64,000 nucleotides of DNA from Azorhizobium sp943371865 (GTDB lineage: Bacteria > Pseudomonadota > Alphaproteobacteria > Rhizobiales > Xanthobacteraceae): contig NZ_CALRWL010000004.1 of the NCBI RefSeq assembly GCF_943371865.1, positions 62,001 through 126,000 on the forward strand, read 5' to 3'. Positions 8,347 to 17,822 of the stretch are shown here, piece by piece (the stretch's first letter is position 1; every line of letters begins with the position of its first letter). Below the pieces are notes generated by a model. That model was not told the DNA's origin. It saw only the letters and a list, made by a program, of their open reading frames with translations, and did not search any database. The translations under genes and the position numbers were made by a program.

Positions 8347-9030
8347 ATGAGCGTTGTTCCCACCCCCGTCCTCGATCCCATCGCCTTCGTGAAGGCCGAG
8401 ACGCGCCTGCGCCCGGTGCCGCTGGTGCCGGAGCTCTCTTTGTATGTGGCCGACGAGGCGGTGCCCATCTGGTACCGCACCGAGGAGGAACTGGGCGAGA
8501 TGGGCCTGCCGCCGCCGTTCTGGGCTTTCGCCTGGGCCGGCGGGCAGGCGCTCGCCCGCCATGTGCTGGACCACCCGGAGGTTGTGGCCGGCAAGAGCGT
8601 CTTGGATTTCGCCTCCGGTTCCGGCCTCGTGGGGCTGGCCGCGCTGCGTGCGGGCGCGAGAAATGTCGTATGCGCGGATATTGACGTGTTTTCACACGCG
8701 GCCATCGCGGTGAATTGTGGGGCGAACGGGGTCGAGTTACACGGAAATTTACAGATCGCCACCGCCGATCTGATCGGACGCGACGACGGCTGGGACACCG
8801 TTCTGGCCGGCGACATCTGCTATGAGCGCGATCTGGCGGAACGGGTCATTTCCTGGCTGCTGGGGCTCTCGGCACGGGGCGCCTTGGTGCTGATCGGCGA
8901 TCCGGGGCGGGCCTATCTGCCCAAGGAACGGCTTGAAAAGCTTGGCGAATATCAGGTTCCGGTGACCCGCGAGCTGGAAGACACCGAGCTCAAGCGCACC
9001 AGCGTCTGGCGCCCGCGCCCGCCGGCGTGA
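8347..9030 (+). CDS. SAM-dependent methyltransferase, ETF-beta lysine methyltransferase (METTL20) type
   Basis: 227 residues. Motif I reads VLDFASGSGLVGLAAL (about 86-101), the form with serine and alanine characteristic of the METTL20/nicotinamide N-methyltransferase-like group; a GDICYERDLAERV segment corresponds to the catalytic D-x-x-Y/F-E region. Bacterial members of this group methylate lysines of the electron-transfer flavoprotein beta subunit, lowering electron transfer from dehydrogenases. No etf genes are in the window, so the target is inferred from the family alone. The upstream LLM gene is co-oriented, but an operon is not proven. Confidence 0.8.
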   Translation: MSVVPTPVLDPIAFVKAETRLRPVPLVPELSLYVADEAVPIWYRTEEELGEMGLPPPFWAFAWAGGQALARHVLDHPEVVAGKSVLDFASGSGLVGLAALRAGARNVVCADIDVFSHAAIAVNCGANGVELHGNLQIATADLIGRDDGWDTVLAGDICYERDLAERVISWLLGLSARGALVLIGDPGRAYLPKERLEKLGEYQVPVTRELEDTELKRTSVWRPRPPA

Positions 9031-9031
9031 G

Positions 9032-9056
9032 GGAACTCTGGGCCGGATGGATCGTT
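9032..9056 (+). promoter_or_regulatory. EcfG-type promoter for the PPOX-family stress protein
   Basis: GGAAC (9032-9036), 16-base spacer, CGTT (9053-9056): an exact match to the alphaproteobacterial general stress promoter. It starts directly after the stop of the methyltransferase gene, and the -10 element ends 36 bases before the next ATG. Confidence 0.7.
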
Positions 9057-9092
9057 CCCCTCGGGTAACGCCCTTCAGCCCCGAGGAAATCC

Positions 9093-9563
9093 ATGGATAT
9101 CAACGACATCTGGCAGGAAATGCGCGATCGCCGCTCCTGCATGCTGATCGACCGCGACGGCCCCCGCCTGCGCGCCCGGCCCATGGCGCCGGTGGCGCGG
9201 CAGGAGGATGGCGCGGTGTGGTTCGTCACCGACGCCCATGCGGCCAAGGACGACGAGATCCGCGCCAACCCTCAGGTCTGCCTGACCTTTTCGGATCCGG
9301 GCGACCATTTCTATCTCTCGGTCTCCGGCCATGCGGAGGTCATCCGCGATGCCGCCAAGCTGCATGAGATCTGGTCGCCGCCCATGGAAGCCTTCTTCCC
9401 CGGCGGCCCGGATGATCCCAATGCGGTGTTGCTGTGCGTGCGCCCCGAGCAGGCGGAATGCTGGAAGGGCGAGGGCACCTTGGTGACCGGCTTCAAGATC
9501 GCCGCCGCCATCCTGGGCGAGCGCCGCCCGCAGCTGGGCGAAACCGCCAAGGTCCGCATGTAA
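9093..9563 (+). CDS. Pyridoxamine 5'-phosphate oxidase family protein (general stress protein 26-like)
   Basis: 156-residue split-barrel flavin-binding protein. The N-terminus carries a short helix, then the RSCMLIDRDGPRLRARPMAP strand pair, VWFVTDAHAAKDDEI and the QVCLTFSDPGDHFYLSVSG core, a pattern of the GSP26 subgroup rather than of true PdxH. Members bind FMN/FAD or related cofactors and accumulate under stress; the reaction is not established. The ATG at 9093 has GAGGAAATCC upstream as ribosome site. It has its own EcfG-type promoter, so it is probably expressed as a single gene in the general stress response. Confidence 0.87.
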   Translation: MDINDIWQEMRDRRSCMLIDRDGPRLRARPMAPVARQEDGAVWFVTDAHAAKDDEIRANPQVCLTFSDPGDHFYLSVSGHAEVIRDAAKLHEIWSPPMEAFFPGGPDDPNAVLLCVRPEQAECWKGEGTLVTGFKIAAAILGERRPQLGETAKVRM

Positions 9564-9614
9564 GCGCTGGAAAGAGCAGGGAAAAACGGCGGGTCGCCTT
9601 GGGCGGCCCCCGTC

Positions 9615-9995
9615 TCAGATGCGGCGGGGCGCCCGCGCCAGCAGGGCCGAGATGGCCACCACCAGCCAGCCGGCGATCATCATCGTGCCGCCGAACGGCG
9701 CGCTGCCGCCCAGAAGTTTGATTTCCATCAACGCCCGCAACCCCAGGTCGCCGGAAAAGAGAAGGGTGCCGAGGCCGATGGCCGAGGTGCCCACGAGAAG
9801 CGGGATCCGGCCTCGATCCAGCGTGGCTGCCAGGGTTGCCAGCGCAACCAAGGCGGCCGCGTGGATCATCAGGAAATCCGCCGCGATGGAGAGGGACGTG
9901 CCGCCGGCCAGATGCGCGGCAACCGCCGCAGCGGCGACGCCGCAGGCTCCGAACAGTCCGGCGCAGGCGATCAGCAGGCGAGGCCACAGGGTCAT
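9615..9995 (-). CDS. DUF423 small integral membrane protein
   Basis: 126 residues with four predicted membrane helices. The N-terminal LLIACAGLFGACGVAAAAVAAH, the FLMIHAAALVALA segment and the C-terminal GGSAPFGGTMMIAGWLVVA (with the conserved P-x-GG-x-x-hh-GW) define DUF423 (YwdK/YgdD). Function unknown. The ATG at 9995 follows GGAAGGAA, a strong ribosome site; an upstream in-frame ATG would add a charged tail and is less likely. It is convergent with the PPOX gene across a 51-base gap and divergent from acetyl-CoA synthetase. Confidence 0.88.
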   Translation of the reverse strand: MTLWPRLLIACAGLFGACGVAAAAVAAHLAGGTSLSIAADFLMIHAAALVALATLAATLDRGRIPLLVGTSAIGLGTLLFSGDLGLRALMEIKLLGGSAPFGGTMMIAGWLVVAISALLARAPRRI

Positions 9996-10236
9996 GGTTG
10001 GGTTCCTTCCACGCCTTTCTATAGCCGAGCCGGGCGGCGGCGGCACCGCCGCGCGGATGCGTCAAACCCGCCGGGCGGCGCCACTTGCCGCGATATGCGT
10101 CCAAAGTCTGGGGTGAGCTTGGCTTGTGGCGGCTAGGGCGCCTCACCATAATCCTGACAAAGCGCAGGCGGCGGATGGGCCGCAGCACAAGCGATAGCAA
10201 GCGGGCACCAGCCCGCGCAATGGGGAGGCACGAACC

Positions 10237-12192
<1,956 letters not shown>

Positions 12193-12210
12193 TCTGTTCT
12201 GATCGACACG

Positions 12211-12248
12211 AACGCCCCTCCGCCCGCCGGCGGAGGGGCGTTTGCGTT
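12211..12248 (+). terminator. Intrinsic terminator of acs
   Basis: A perfect 14-bp stem (12211-12224 with 12229-12242) encloses a four-base loop and runs into a T-rich tail, TTTGCGTTTT. It lies 18 bases after the acs stop. Confidence 0.9.
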
Positions 12249-12300
12249 TTGAGCGCCTGCGCCGGCGGCCGATCAGGCGTGCGTGAGATGGGGATCTCCC

Positions 12301-12360
12301 GAGTTCCCAATGGGAAATCTCTGTGCTACGTATTTATCAAGCGTGAATTATTATTTCACG
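12301..12360 (+). promoter_or_regulatory. AT-rich regulatory region with two dyads upstream of the sulfate-binding protein
   Basis: TTCCC-AAT-GGGAA (12304-12316) and CGTGAA-N7-TTCACG (12342-12347 with 12355-12360) are perfect short inverted repeats in an otherwise AT-rich stretch directly upstream of the gene. Promoter and operator roles are inferred; sulfur-starvation control would fit the gene product. Confidence 0.4.
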
Positions 12361-12392
12361 GATTTAGAATGATAAATGCCCGGAGCGTTCCC

Positions 12393-13424
12393 ATGTTGAC
12401 CCGCCGTTCCCTGTTTCCGCTGGCGTTTGGCGCCCTGGCCACCGGCGTGAGCCTTGCCAGCATGGGTGCCGCTCTGGCGCAGCAGCCGGGGCCGAACACG
12501 CTGCTCAATGTCTCCTATGACATCTCCCGCGAGCTGTTCACGGCGGAGAATGTGGAGTTCGTGCCGTTCTGGAAGCAGAAGACCGGGCAGGAAATCACCG
12601 TCAACCAGAGCCACGCCGGCTCCTCCCGCCAGGCCCGCTCCATCATCGAGGGGCTGGAGGCGGACGTGGTGACCTTCAACCAGGTGCTGGATGTGCAGGC
12701 GCTGGTGAAGGCGGGCTTCGTGGCCAAGGACTGGCAGGCCAAATTCCCCAACAATGCTTCGCCTTATTATTCCTTCCCGGCCTTCCTGGTGCGCGCGGGA
12801 AACCCGAAGAACATCAAGGACTGGAACGATCTGGTCCGCGACGATGTGAAGGTGATCTTCCCCAATCCGAAGACCTCCGGCAACGCCCGCTACACCTATC
12901 TGGCGGCCTATGCCTATGCGCTGGAGCAGAACAAGGGCGACACCGCCAAGGCCGATGCCTTCGTGAAGAAATTGCTGGCCAATGTGCCGGTGTTCGACAC
13001 CGGCGGGCGCGGCGCCACCACCACCTTCGTGGAGCGCGACACCGGCGACGTCCTGGTATCGTTCGAGGCCGAAACCCGCGGCATCGAGGAGGTCTATAAG
13101 GACAAGAAGCTCCAGACCATCGTGCCGTCCATGAGCTTGCTGGCGGAATTCCCGGTGGCGGTGGTGGACAAGGTGGTGGACAAGCGCGGCTCCCGCCCGG
13201 CGGCCACCGCCTATCTCGAGTTCCTGTATTCGCCCGCCGGCCAGACGGTTGCCGCCAAGGCGTTCCATCGCGTGGTGGACAAGGCGGTGGAAGAGAAGTT
13301 CAAGGCCCAGTTCCCGCCCATCCGACTGGTGAAGGTCGAGGACGTGTTCGGCGGCTGGGACAAGGCCAATGCCGACCATTTCGCCTCCGGTGCCAAGCTG
13401 GATCAGGTATTCGGCGCGCGCTGA
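12393..13424 (+). CDS. Sulfate ABC transporter periplasmic substrate-binding protein (Sbp/CysP family)
   Basis: 343 residues with a signal peptide cleaved after ALA. The mature part begins LLNVSYDISRELF, and the chain contains the family signatures NQSHAGSSRQARSI, VTFNQVLDV, NPKTSGNARYTYLAAY and TFVERDTGDVLVSFE. It binds sulfate or thiosulfate in the periplasm for the CysTWA permease. No cysT, cysW or cysA is adjacent, so it is an orphan binding protein served by a transporter elsewhere. The ATG at 12393, with GGAG seven bases upstream, is preferred over the ATG at 12369. Two dyads precede the gene and a hairpin follows it. Confidence 0.93.
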   Translation: MLTRRSLFPLAFGALATGVSLASMGAALAQQPGPNTLLNVSYDISRELFTAENVEFVPFWKQKTGQEITVNQSHAGSSRQARSIIEGLEADVVTFNQVLDVQALVKAGFVAKDWQAKFPNNASPYYSFPAFLVRAGNPKNIKDWNDLVRDDVKVIFPNPKTSGNARYTYLAAYAYALEQNKGDTAKADAFVKKLLANVPVFDTGGRGATTTFVERDTGDVLVSFEAETRGIEEVYKDKKLQTIVPSMSLLAEFPVAVVDKVVDKRGSRPAATAYLEFLYSPAGQTVAAKAFHRVVDKAVEEKFKAQFPPIRLVKVEDVFGGWDKANADHFASGAKLDQVFGAR

Positions 13425-13444
13425 GGCGAGCGGGTGTTCGATTG

Positions 13445-13472
13445 CATCGGGGCGCCTTCGGGCGCCCCGATG
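13445..13472 (+). terminator. Hairpin after the sulfate-binding protein gene
   Basis: A perfect 12-bp stem (13445-13456 with 13461-13472) closed by a stable TTCG loop, 20 bases after the stop codon. The following bases are TGTGTATG, so the T-tract is poor; termination is likely but not certain. Confidence 0.65.
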
Positions 13473-13640
13473 TGTATGCGGCAGGGGGAACGCCCCGTGT
13501 CGGCTTTCGGCCACACGGGCGGGATGAACCGCCGCCTTCGGACGAAAATCCTGTCCTTATAAGGCGTTGCGCCTTCTGATCCCCGCGGCACGATCTTTGA
13601 ATGGGTGTCGGGCGTCGTCGCAATTGCGCAGAGCCTGTCC

Positions 13641-13994
13641 ATGACCTCCCCAGCCAGCATCGATTTCAGCGAGATTCCGCAGGTCTATAAACGGCATGTG
13701 TTCGCCTGCTTCCAGCAGCGCCCGCCTACCCATCCGCGGGGCAGTTGCGGGGCGGCGGGGGCGCAGCCGCTGTGGGACCATCTGGGCAAGCAGATCGAAG
13801 CCACCGGACAGCGCGACATCGCCATGACGGCCACCGGCTGCATGGGCTTCTGCCAGGCCGGGCCGCTGATGGTGGTCTATCCCGAGGGCGTCTGGTACCA
13901 GCCGCGCACGCCGGGCGACATTGACGAAATCGTCGCCACCCATCTGGTGGCCGGCGCGCTGGTGGAGCGACTCGCGGTGGTGCCGCGGATCTGA
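13641..13994 (+). CDS. (2Fe-2S) ferredoxin-domain protein, thioredoxin-like fold
   Basis: 117 residues with four cysteines at 23, 36, 67 and 71 (FACFQQRP, RGSCG, TGCMGFCQAGP), the arrangement of thioredoxin-like [2Fe-2S] ferredoxins related to the NuoE/HoxE cluster domain. The C-terminal MVVYPEGVWYQPRTPGDIDEIV is also typical of this stand-alone family. It should carry electrons for an unknown partner; no redox operon surrounds it. Start is the ATG at 13641, in frame with a longer reading that adds twelve residues without homology. It converges on the next gene across a shared hairpin. Confidence 0.88.
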   Translation: MTSPASIDFSEIPQVYKRHVFACFQQRPPTHPRGSCGAAGAQPLWDHLGKQIEATGQRDIAMTATGCMGFCQAGPLMVVYPEGVWYQPRTPGDIDEIVATHLVAGALVERLAVVPRI

Positions 13995-14010
13995 GCGGGT
14001 AGGTCTCTCC

Positions 14011-14039
14011 AGGGCGGATGCGTTTGCCGCATCCGCCCT
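14011..14039. terminator. Bidirectional hairpin between convergent genes
   Basis: A perfect 12-bp stem (14011-14022 with 14028-14039) with a five-base loop lies in the 55-base gap between the ferredoxin gene and the cysteine-rich protein gene. It can serve both strands; neither side has a long T-tract. Confidence 0.6.
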
Positions 14040-14049
14040 GCGGTGGCGA

Positions 14050-14535
14050 TCAGTAGCCGTAGCCGGGCATCTTGGAGGCCGGCAGGAAGCCGACCTTGCC
14101 GGGATATGGCCCGCAATGGCAGTCCATCCCGCCGGTTCCGCGATACCAGGGGCAGGGCGGCGGCCCCTTCGCGCCCCAGGCGGGCGGGAACGGCACGCAC
14201 ACCTTCACCATGCCCCGCGGCGGAGGCGGGGGCGGCGGCGGGTAATAGGGGGCCGGTGCAGGCGGATAATAAGGCGGCGGGGGCGGTGGATAATAGGGCG
14301 GCGGTCCGCCGCGCCCCGGCACCATGACCATGGTCACCCGGCCATTGAAGCCGCCGCAATGGCAGTTCTGGCCGGGATTGCCCTTGTTCCACGGGCAGGG
14401 CGGGGGCACGTTCACGCCGGGCAGCGGCACCGGCGCGCACATCTTGATGGCCGTCTGCGCCTGTGCCGCCATCGGCAAAGCCAGAAACAGGCCGAGCACA
14501 AGCGCGCCCAGCAAACGTATCGCGAAAATACGCAT
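14050..14535 (-). CDS. Secreted protein with two copies of a cysteine motif and a Pro/Tyr linker
   Basis: 161 residues, no recognised family. A signal peptide (LLGALVLGLFLALP, cleavage after AQA) is followed by two similar modules, MCAPVP-x-PPPCPWNKG-x-NCHCGGFNGRV and VCVPFP-x-PPPCPWYRG-x-DCHCGPYPGKV. Each has C-x12/13-PPPCPW-x2-G-x4/5-CHCG. Between them lies a low-complexity linker of repeated PPYYPPPPP. The spacing suggests two disulfide-stabilised or metal-binding lobes on a rigid, envelope-exposed rod. Start is the ATG at 14535; the longer in-frame reading lacks a signal-like N-terminus. The tail GYGY is aromatic. Function is unknown; a duplication origin is evident. Confidence 0.8.
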   Translation of the reverse strand: MRIFAIRLLGALVLGLFLALPMAAQAQTAIKMCAPVPLPGVNVPPPCPWNKGNPGQNCHCGGFNGRVTMVMVPGRGGPPPYYPPPPPPYYPPAPAPYYPPPPPPPPRGMVKVCVPFPPAWGAKGPPPCPWYRGTGGMDCHCGPYPGKVGFLPASKMPGYGY

Positions 14536-14615
14536 CCCCAGCACGCGCACGACGGTTCTCCTCGCCGTTGAATCGATTCTGCGATTGGTATCACGGGACC
14601 GTGAGGGGAGGGCAC

Positions 14616-14642
14616 AAAAAAGGCCGCCCAGAGGCGGCCTTT
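14616..14642 (-). terminator. Intrinsic terminator of leuB
   Basis: A ten-base stem (14619-14628 with 14633-14642) is followed, reading the minus strand, by a run of T (complement of A at 14616-14621). It begins 25 bases after the leuB stop. Confidence 0.88.
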
Positions 14643-14666
14643 CGTGACGTGCGCGCAGCGCTGGGA

Positions 14667-15773
14667 TCACACCTTGCCGAGCTGCTCGATGATCGCGGAT
14701 CCCATGTCCGCAGTGCCGATGATGGCGCCGCCGGGCGCGCGGATGTCCGCGGTGCGCAGGCCCGCGGCCAGCACGCCGGCGATGGCCGCATCGATACGAT
14801 CCGCCACCTCGCCGAGGCCGAAGGAATAGCGCAGCGCCATGCCCAGCGAGCCGATCATGGCGATGGGATTGGCAATGCCGCGACCGGCGATGTCCGGGGC
14901 CGAGCCGTGCACCGGCTCATACATGGCGGCGCGCTTGCCGGTGGCGGCATCCACCGCGCCCAGCGAGGCGGAGGGCAGCATGCCCAGCGAGCCGGTGAGC
15001 ATGGAGGCGATGTCGGAGAGGATGTCGCCGAACAGATTGTCGGTGACGATCACGTCGAACTGCTTGGGCCAGCGCACCAATTGCATGGCCAGCGAATCCG
15101 CCAGCTGGTGCTCCAGCTCCACGTCCGCATAATCCTTGGCGTGGACGGCGGTGATGACTTCCTTCCACAGCACGCCCGAGCGCATCACATTGTGCTTCTC
15201 GCAGGACGTGACCTTGTTGCGGCGGGTGCGGGCCAGCTCGAATGCCACGCGGCCGATGCGGTCGATCTCGTAGGTCTCATAGACCTGGGTATCGATGGCG
15301 CGCTTCTGGCCGTTGCCGAGATCGGTGATGGTCTTGGGCTCGCCGAAATAGACCCCGCCGGTCAATTCGCGCACGATCAGGATGTCGAGGCCTTCCACCA
15401 CTTCGCGCTTCAGCGACGAGGCATCCGCCAGCGCCGGATAGCACAGGGCCGGGCGCAGATTGGCGAACAGCTCCAGATCCTTGCGCAGGCGCAGCAGGCC
15501 GGCTTCCGGGCGGGCTTCGTAAGGCACGTTGGCCCACTTGGGGCCGCCCACGGCGCCCAGCAGGATGGCGTCGGCGGCCTTGGCCTTGGCCATGGCGGCA
15601 TCGGAAATGGCAACGCCGTGCGCGTCATAGGCGCAGCCGCCCACCAGATCCTCTTCCACCGCGAAGGAGGCGATGCCCTCGGCTTCGAGCCAGCCGATGA
15701 CCCGCTTCACTTCGGTCATGACTTCGGGGCCGATGCCGTCGCCGGCGAGGAGCAGGAGCTTGTGGGTTGCCAT
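14667..15773 (-). CDS. leuB: 3-isopropylmalate dehydrogenase
   Basis: 368 residues. Third step of leucine biosynthesis: NAD-dependent oxidation and decarboxylation of 3-isopropylmalate. The N-terminus LLLAGDGIGPEVM, ILLGAVGGPKW, the arginine-rich LLRLRKDLELFANLRP, the ELTGGVYFG loop with the NAD-type specificity region, the VTDNLFGDILSD metal-binding aspartates and the EPVHGSAPDIAG signature are all intact. leuC and leuD are not next to it. The gene is transcribed alone and ends at a strong terminator. Confidence 0.97.
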   Translation of the reverse strand: MATHKLLLLAGDGIGPEVMTEVKRVIGWLEAEGIASFAVEEDLVGGCAYDAHGVAISDAAMAKAKAADAILLGAVGGPKWANVPYEARPEAGLLRLRKDLELFANLRPALCYPALADASSLKREVVEGLDILIVRELTGGVYFGEPKTITDLGNGQKRAIDTQVYETYEIDRIGRVAFELARTRRNKVTSCEKHNVMRSGVLWKEVITAVHAKDYADVELEHQLADSLAMQLVRWPKQFDVIVTDNLFGDILSDIASMLTGSLGMLPSASLGAVDAATGKRAAMYEPVHGSAPDIAGRGIANPIAMIGSLGMALRYSFGLGEVADRIDAAIAGVLAAGLRTADIRAPGGAIIGTADMGSAIIEQLGKV

Positions 15774-15874
15774 GGGGAAGGGATCCTTGGGTGGTTCGAT
15801 CTTATTTGGCGCGGAGTGCTAAAGGCTCGGGCGGGGAATGACAAGCGCCGGGCGGCGTGCCGGGGTTTCGTGCC

Positions 15875-16774
15875 TCAGGTTTTCGCCCGCCCGGCGCGGG
15901 CCGCCAGGGCCGCGCCGCCGACGATGAGGGCGCAGGCCAGCGCCAGGGCCCAGGTGGCGGCGGCAAAGCCGGTGATCACCAGCAGCAGGGTGGACAGCAC
16001 CGGGGCGGCATAGGAGGCCACCCCCAGCAGGCGCACGTCGCCGCGCTTCATGCCGATGTCCCAGGCGTAGAAGGCAATGCCCACCGGGCCGATGCCAAGC
16101 GCCAGGACGGCGCCCCACTGCATCGCGCCCACCGGCCAGATCGAGGGCTCGGTGAGGAGATGGCACAGGCCCGCCAGCAGCGCCGTCACCAGACAGAAGC
16201 CGCCCACCGCCTCCGTGGGCACATCGCCGAACCGGCGTGCCGTTACGGAATAGACCGACCAGATGACGGCGCAGGCCAGCGCTGCCAGATAGCCCGGCAG
16301 GAAGCGCATCTCAAAGCCCGAGAAGCCGCCCTTGCCCAGCAGCAGCACCACGGTGCCCGCAAGGCCCATGAGCGCGCCGACCACATGGGCCGGCCGCAGC
16401 CGGGCGCCGGGCAGGCGGGCGGATAGCAGCACGATCAGCAGCGGCCAGAGATAGGCGATCAGCCCGGCATCGGCGGGCGGGGCCAGCTTCAAGGCGGTGA
16501 AATAGACGAAATGATAGCCGAACAGCCCGCCGACCCCATGGATCCAGGCCGCCGGCCGCTGGCGGAAGACGCGCAGGCCCGGCCCGCGCACAGCCGCCAC
16601 CAGCCCCACCAGTCCACCGACGAAAAAGGTCAGCGCAGTCAGCAGAAACGGCGGCACGGCGCCGGTGGCGGCGGTGGCGAGGGCCAGCGTCGCCCAGAGC
16701 AGGATGGCGATGAGGCCGATGCGGGTGGCGTTGGCGGAAGGGGCGCCGGAAGCGGCCGGGGAGGCGTCTGCCAT
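15875..16774 (-). CDS. EamA/DMT-family inner-membrane exporter, YddG-like
   Basis: 299 residues with about ten transmembrane helices in two EamA repeats. The opening IGLIAILLWATLALATA, the arginine-rich cytoplasmic loops, YHFVYFTALKLAPPADAGLIAYLWPLL and the second-half FYAWDIGMKRGDVRLLGVASY recall the aromatic amino-acid exporter YddG. The transported compound is inferred only loosely. The ATG at 16774 is preferred; an upstream in-frame ATG adds 29 polar residues. The gene runs away from the PHB genes. Confidence 0.85.
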   Translation of the reverse strand: MADASPAASGAPSANATRIGLIAILLWATLALATAATGAVPPFLLTALTFFVGGLVGLVAAVRGPGLRVFRQRPAAWIHGVGGLFGYHFVYFTALKLAPPADAGLIAYLWPLLIVLLSARLPGARLRPAHVVGALMGLAGTVVLLLGKGGFSGFEMRFLPGYLAALACAVIWSVYSVTARRFGDVPTEAVGGFCLVTALLAGLCHLLTEPSIWPVGAMQWGAVLALGIGPVGIAFYAWDIGMKRGDVRLLGVASYAAPVLSTLLLVITGFAAATWALALACALIVGGAALAARAGRAKT

Positions 16775-16877
16775 GGTCTGTTCGAAGGTCCGCGTCCGCT
16801 TAACAGGTGAAGGCGAGCAATGCGGGCTGGGGCGGGATGGGTCAAGGCAGTTGGACGCCAAGATCGGCGCGCGGATG

Positions 16878-16911
16878 AAAAAGGCCGCCCCCGGCGATAC
16901 CGAGGGCGGCC
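16878..16911 (-). terminator. Intrinsic terminator of phaB
   Basis: An eight-base GC stem (16883-16890 with 16904-16911) is followed on the minus strand by five T (complement of 16878-16882), 29 bases after the phaB stop. Confidence 0.82.
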
Positions 16912-16939
16912 CTGTCGCGATCCGCAGCTGCGCCGAAGC

Positions 16940-17662
16940 TCAGGTGATGTACTGGCCGCCATTGGCGGTGAGGGTGGAGCCGGTGATGAAGCCGGCGTCA
17001 TCCGCCACCAGGAAAGCCACGCAGCGGGCAATGTCTTCCGGCTCGCCGAGCCGGCCCACGGGAATATTGCCGATGATCTTCTTCAGCACGTCCTCGGGCA
17101 CGGCGCGCACCATTTCGGTGGCCACATAGCCCGGCGCGATGGCGTTGACGGTGATGCCCAGCGCGGCGCTTTCCTGAGCCAGCGCCTTCACGAAGCCGAT
17201 CTCGCCGGCCTTGGCGGCGGAGTAGTTGGTCTGGCCAAACTGGCCCTTCTGGCCGTTGATGGACGAGATGCAGACGATGCGCCCGAACTTGCGCGCCCGC
17301 ATGCCCTCGATCACGTTTCGGCACATGTTGAAGGCCGAGTTCAGATTGGTGTTGATGACCGCAGTCCACTGCTCCAGCGTCATGCGATGCAGCGTGGTGT
17401 CGCGGGTGATACCGGCATTGTTGACCAGGATTTCCACCGGCCCCAGCTCGGCTTCCACCTTGGCAATGCCTTCCTTGCAGGCCTCGAAGTCGGACACGTC
17501 CCACTTGTAGGAGGCGATGCCGGTCTTCTCGGTGAAGGTCTGCGCGGCGGCATCATTGCCGGCATAGCTGGCGGCCACCTTGTAGCCCTTGTCCTTCAGC
17601 GCGATCGAAATGGCTTCGCCGATCCCCCGGGTTCCGCCCGTAACCAATGCAACACGCGACAT
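16940..17662 (-). CDS. phaB: Acetoacetyl-CoA reductase, PHB synthesis
   Basis: 240-residue short-chain dehydrogenase that reduces acetoacetyl-CoA to (R)-3-hydroxybutyryl-CoA with NADPH, the monomer for PHB synthase. The Rossmann motif VTGGTRGIGEAI, NNAGITRD, and the catalytic S-Y-K set (SSINGQKGQFGQTNYSAAKAG) are visible. The GQ-FGQTNYSAAK wording is diagnostic for PhaB rather than FabG. It lies 160 bases downstream of phaA on the same strand; phaC is not in the window. Confidence 0.96.
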   Translation of the reverse strand: MSRVALVTGGTRGIGEAISIALKDKGYKVAASYAGNDAAAQTFTEKTGIASYKWDVSDFEACKEGIAKVEAELGPVEILVNNAGITRDTTLHRMTLEQWTAVINTNLNSAFNMCRNVIEGMRARKFGRIVCISSINGQKGQFGQTNYSAAKAGEIGFVKALAQESAALGITVNAIAPGYVATEMVRAVPEDVLKKIIGNIPVGRLGEPEDIARCVAFLVADDAGFITGSTLTANGGQYIT

Positions 17663-17775
17663 ATGTCCCTCCCTCTCCCCTGACAGGCCCCGGTGCGGCG
17701 GCAGCCGCCTGCTTTCGGGGCGAGGTTGATCCCCGCCCCCGGAGGCCTGTTAGCAAGCCGATGATGTCATGCGAG

Positions 17776-17810
17776 AAAACAAGGCCCGCGGCGGGATGAG
17801 ACGCCGCGGG
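17776..17810 (-). terminator. Hairpin between phaA and phaB, terminator or attenuator
   Basis: A perfect nine-base stem (17785-17793 with 17802-17810) directly follows the phaA stop (17823) and is followed on the minus strand by TTGTTTTC. phaB starts 114 bases further on, so this could separate or attenuate expression of the two genes. Confidence 0.7.
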
Positions 17811-17822
17811 TGATGATCCGGA

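Noticed and set aside
7112..8695. 527-codon minus-strand frame across the LLM and methyltransferase genes
   Set aside because: Low-complexity Arg/Pro/Gly sequence opposite two genes with clear family signatures.
14222..14300. Short regular repeats suggestive of a CRISPR or minisatellite
   Set aside because: They encode the Pro/Tyr linker of the secreted protein at 14050-14535 and have no spacer structure.
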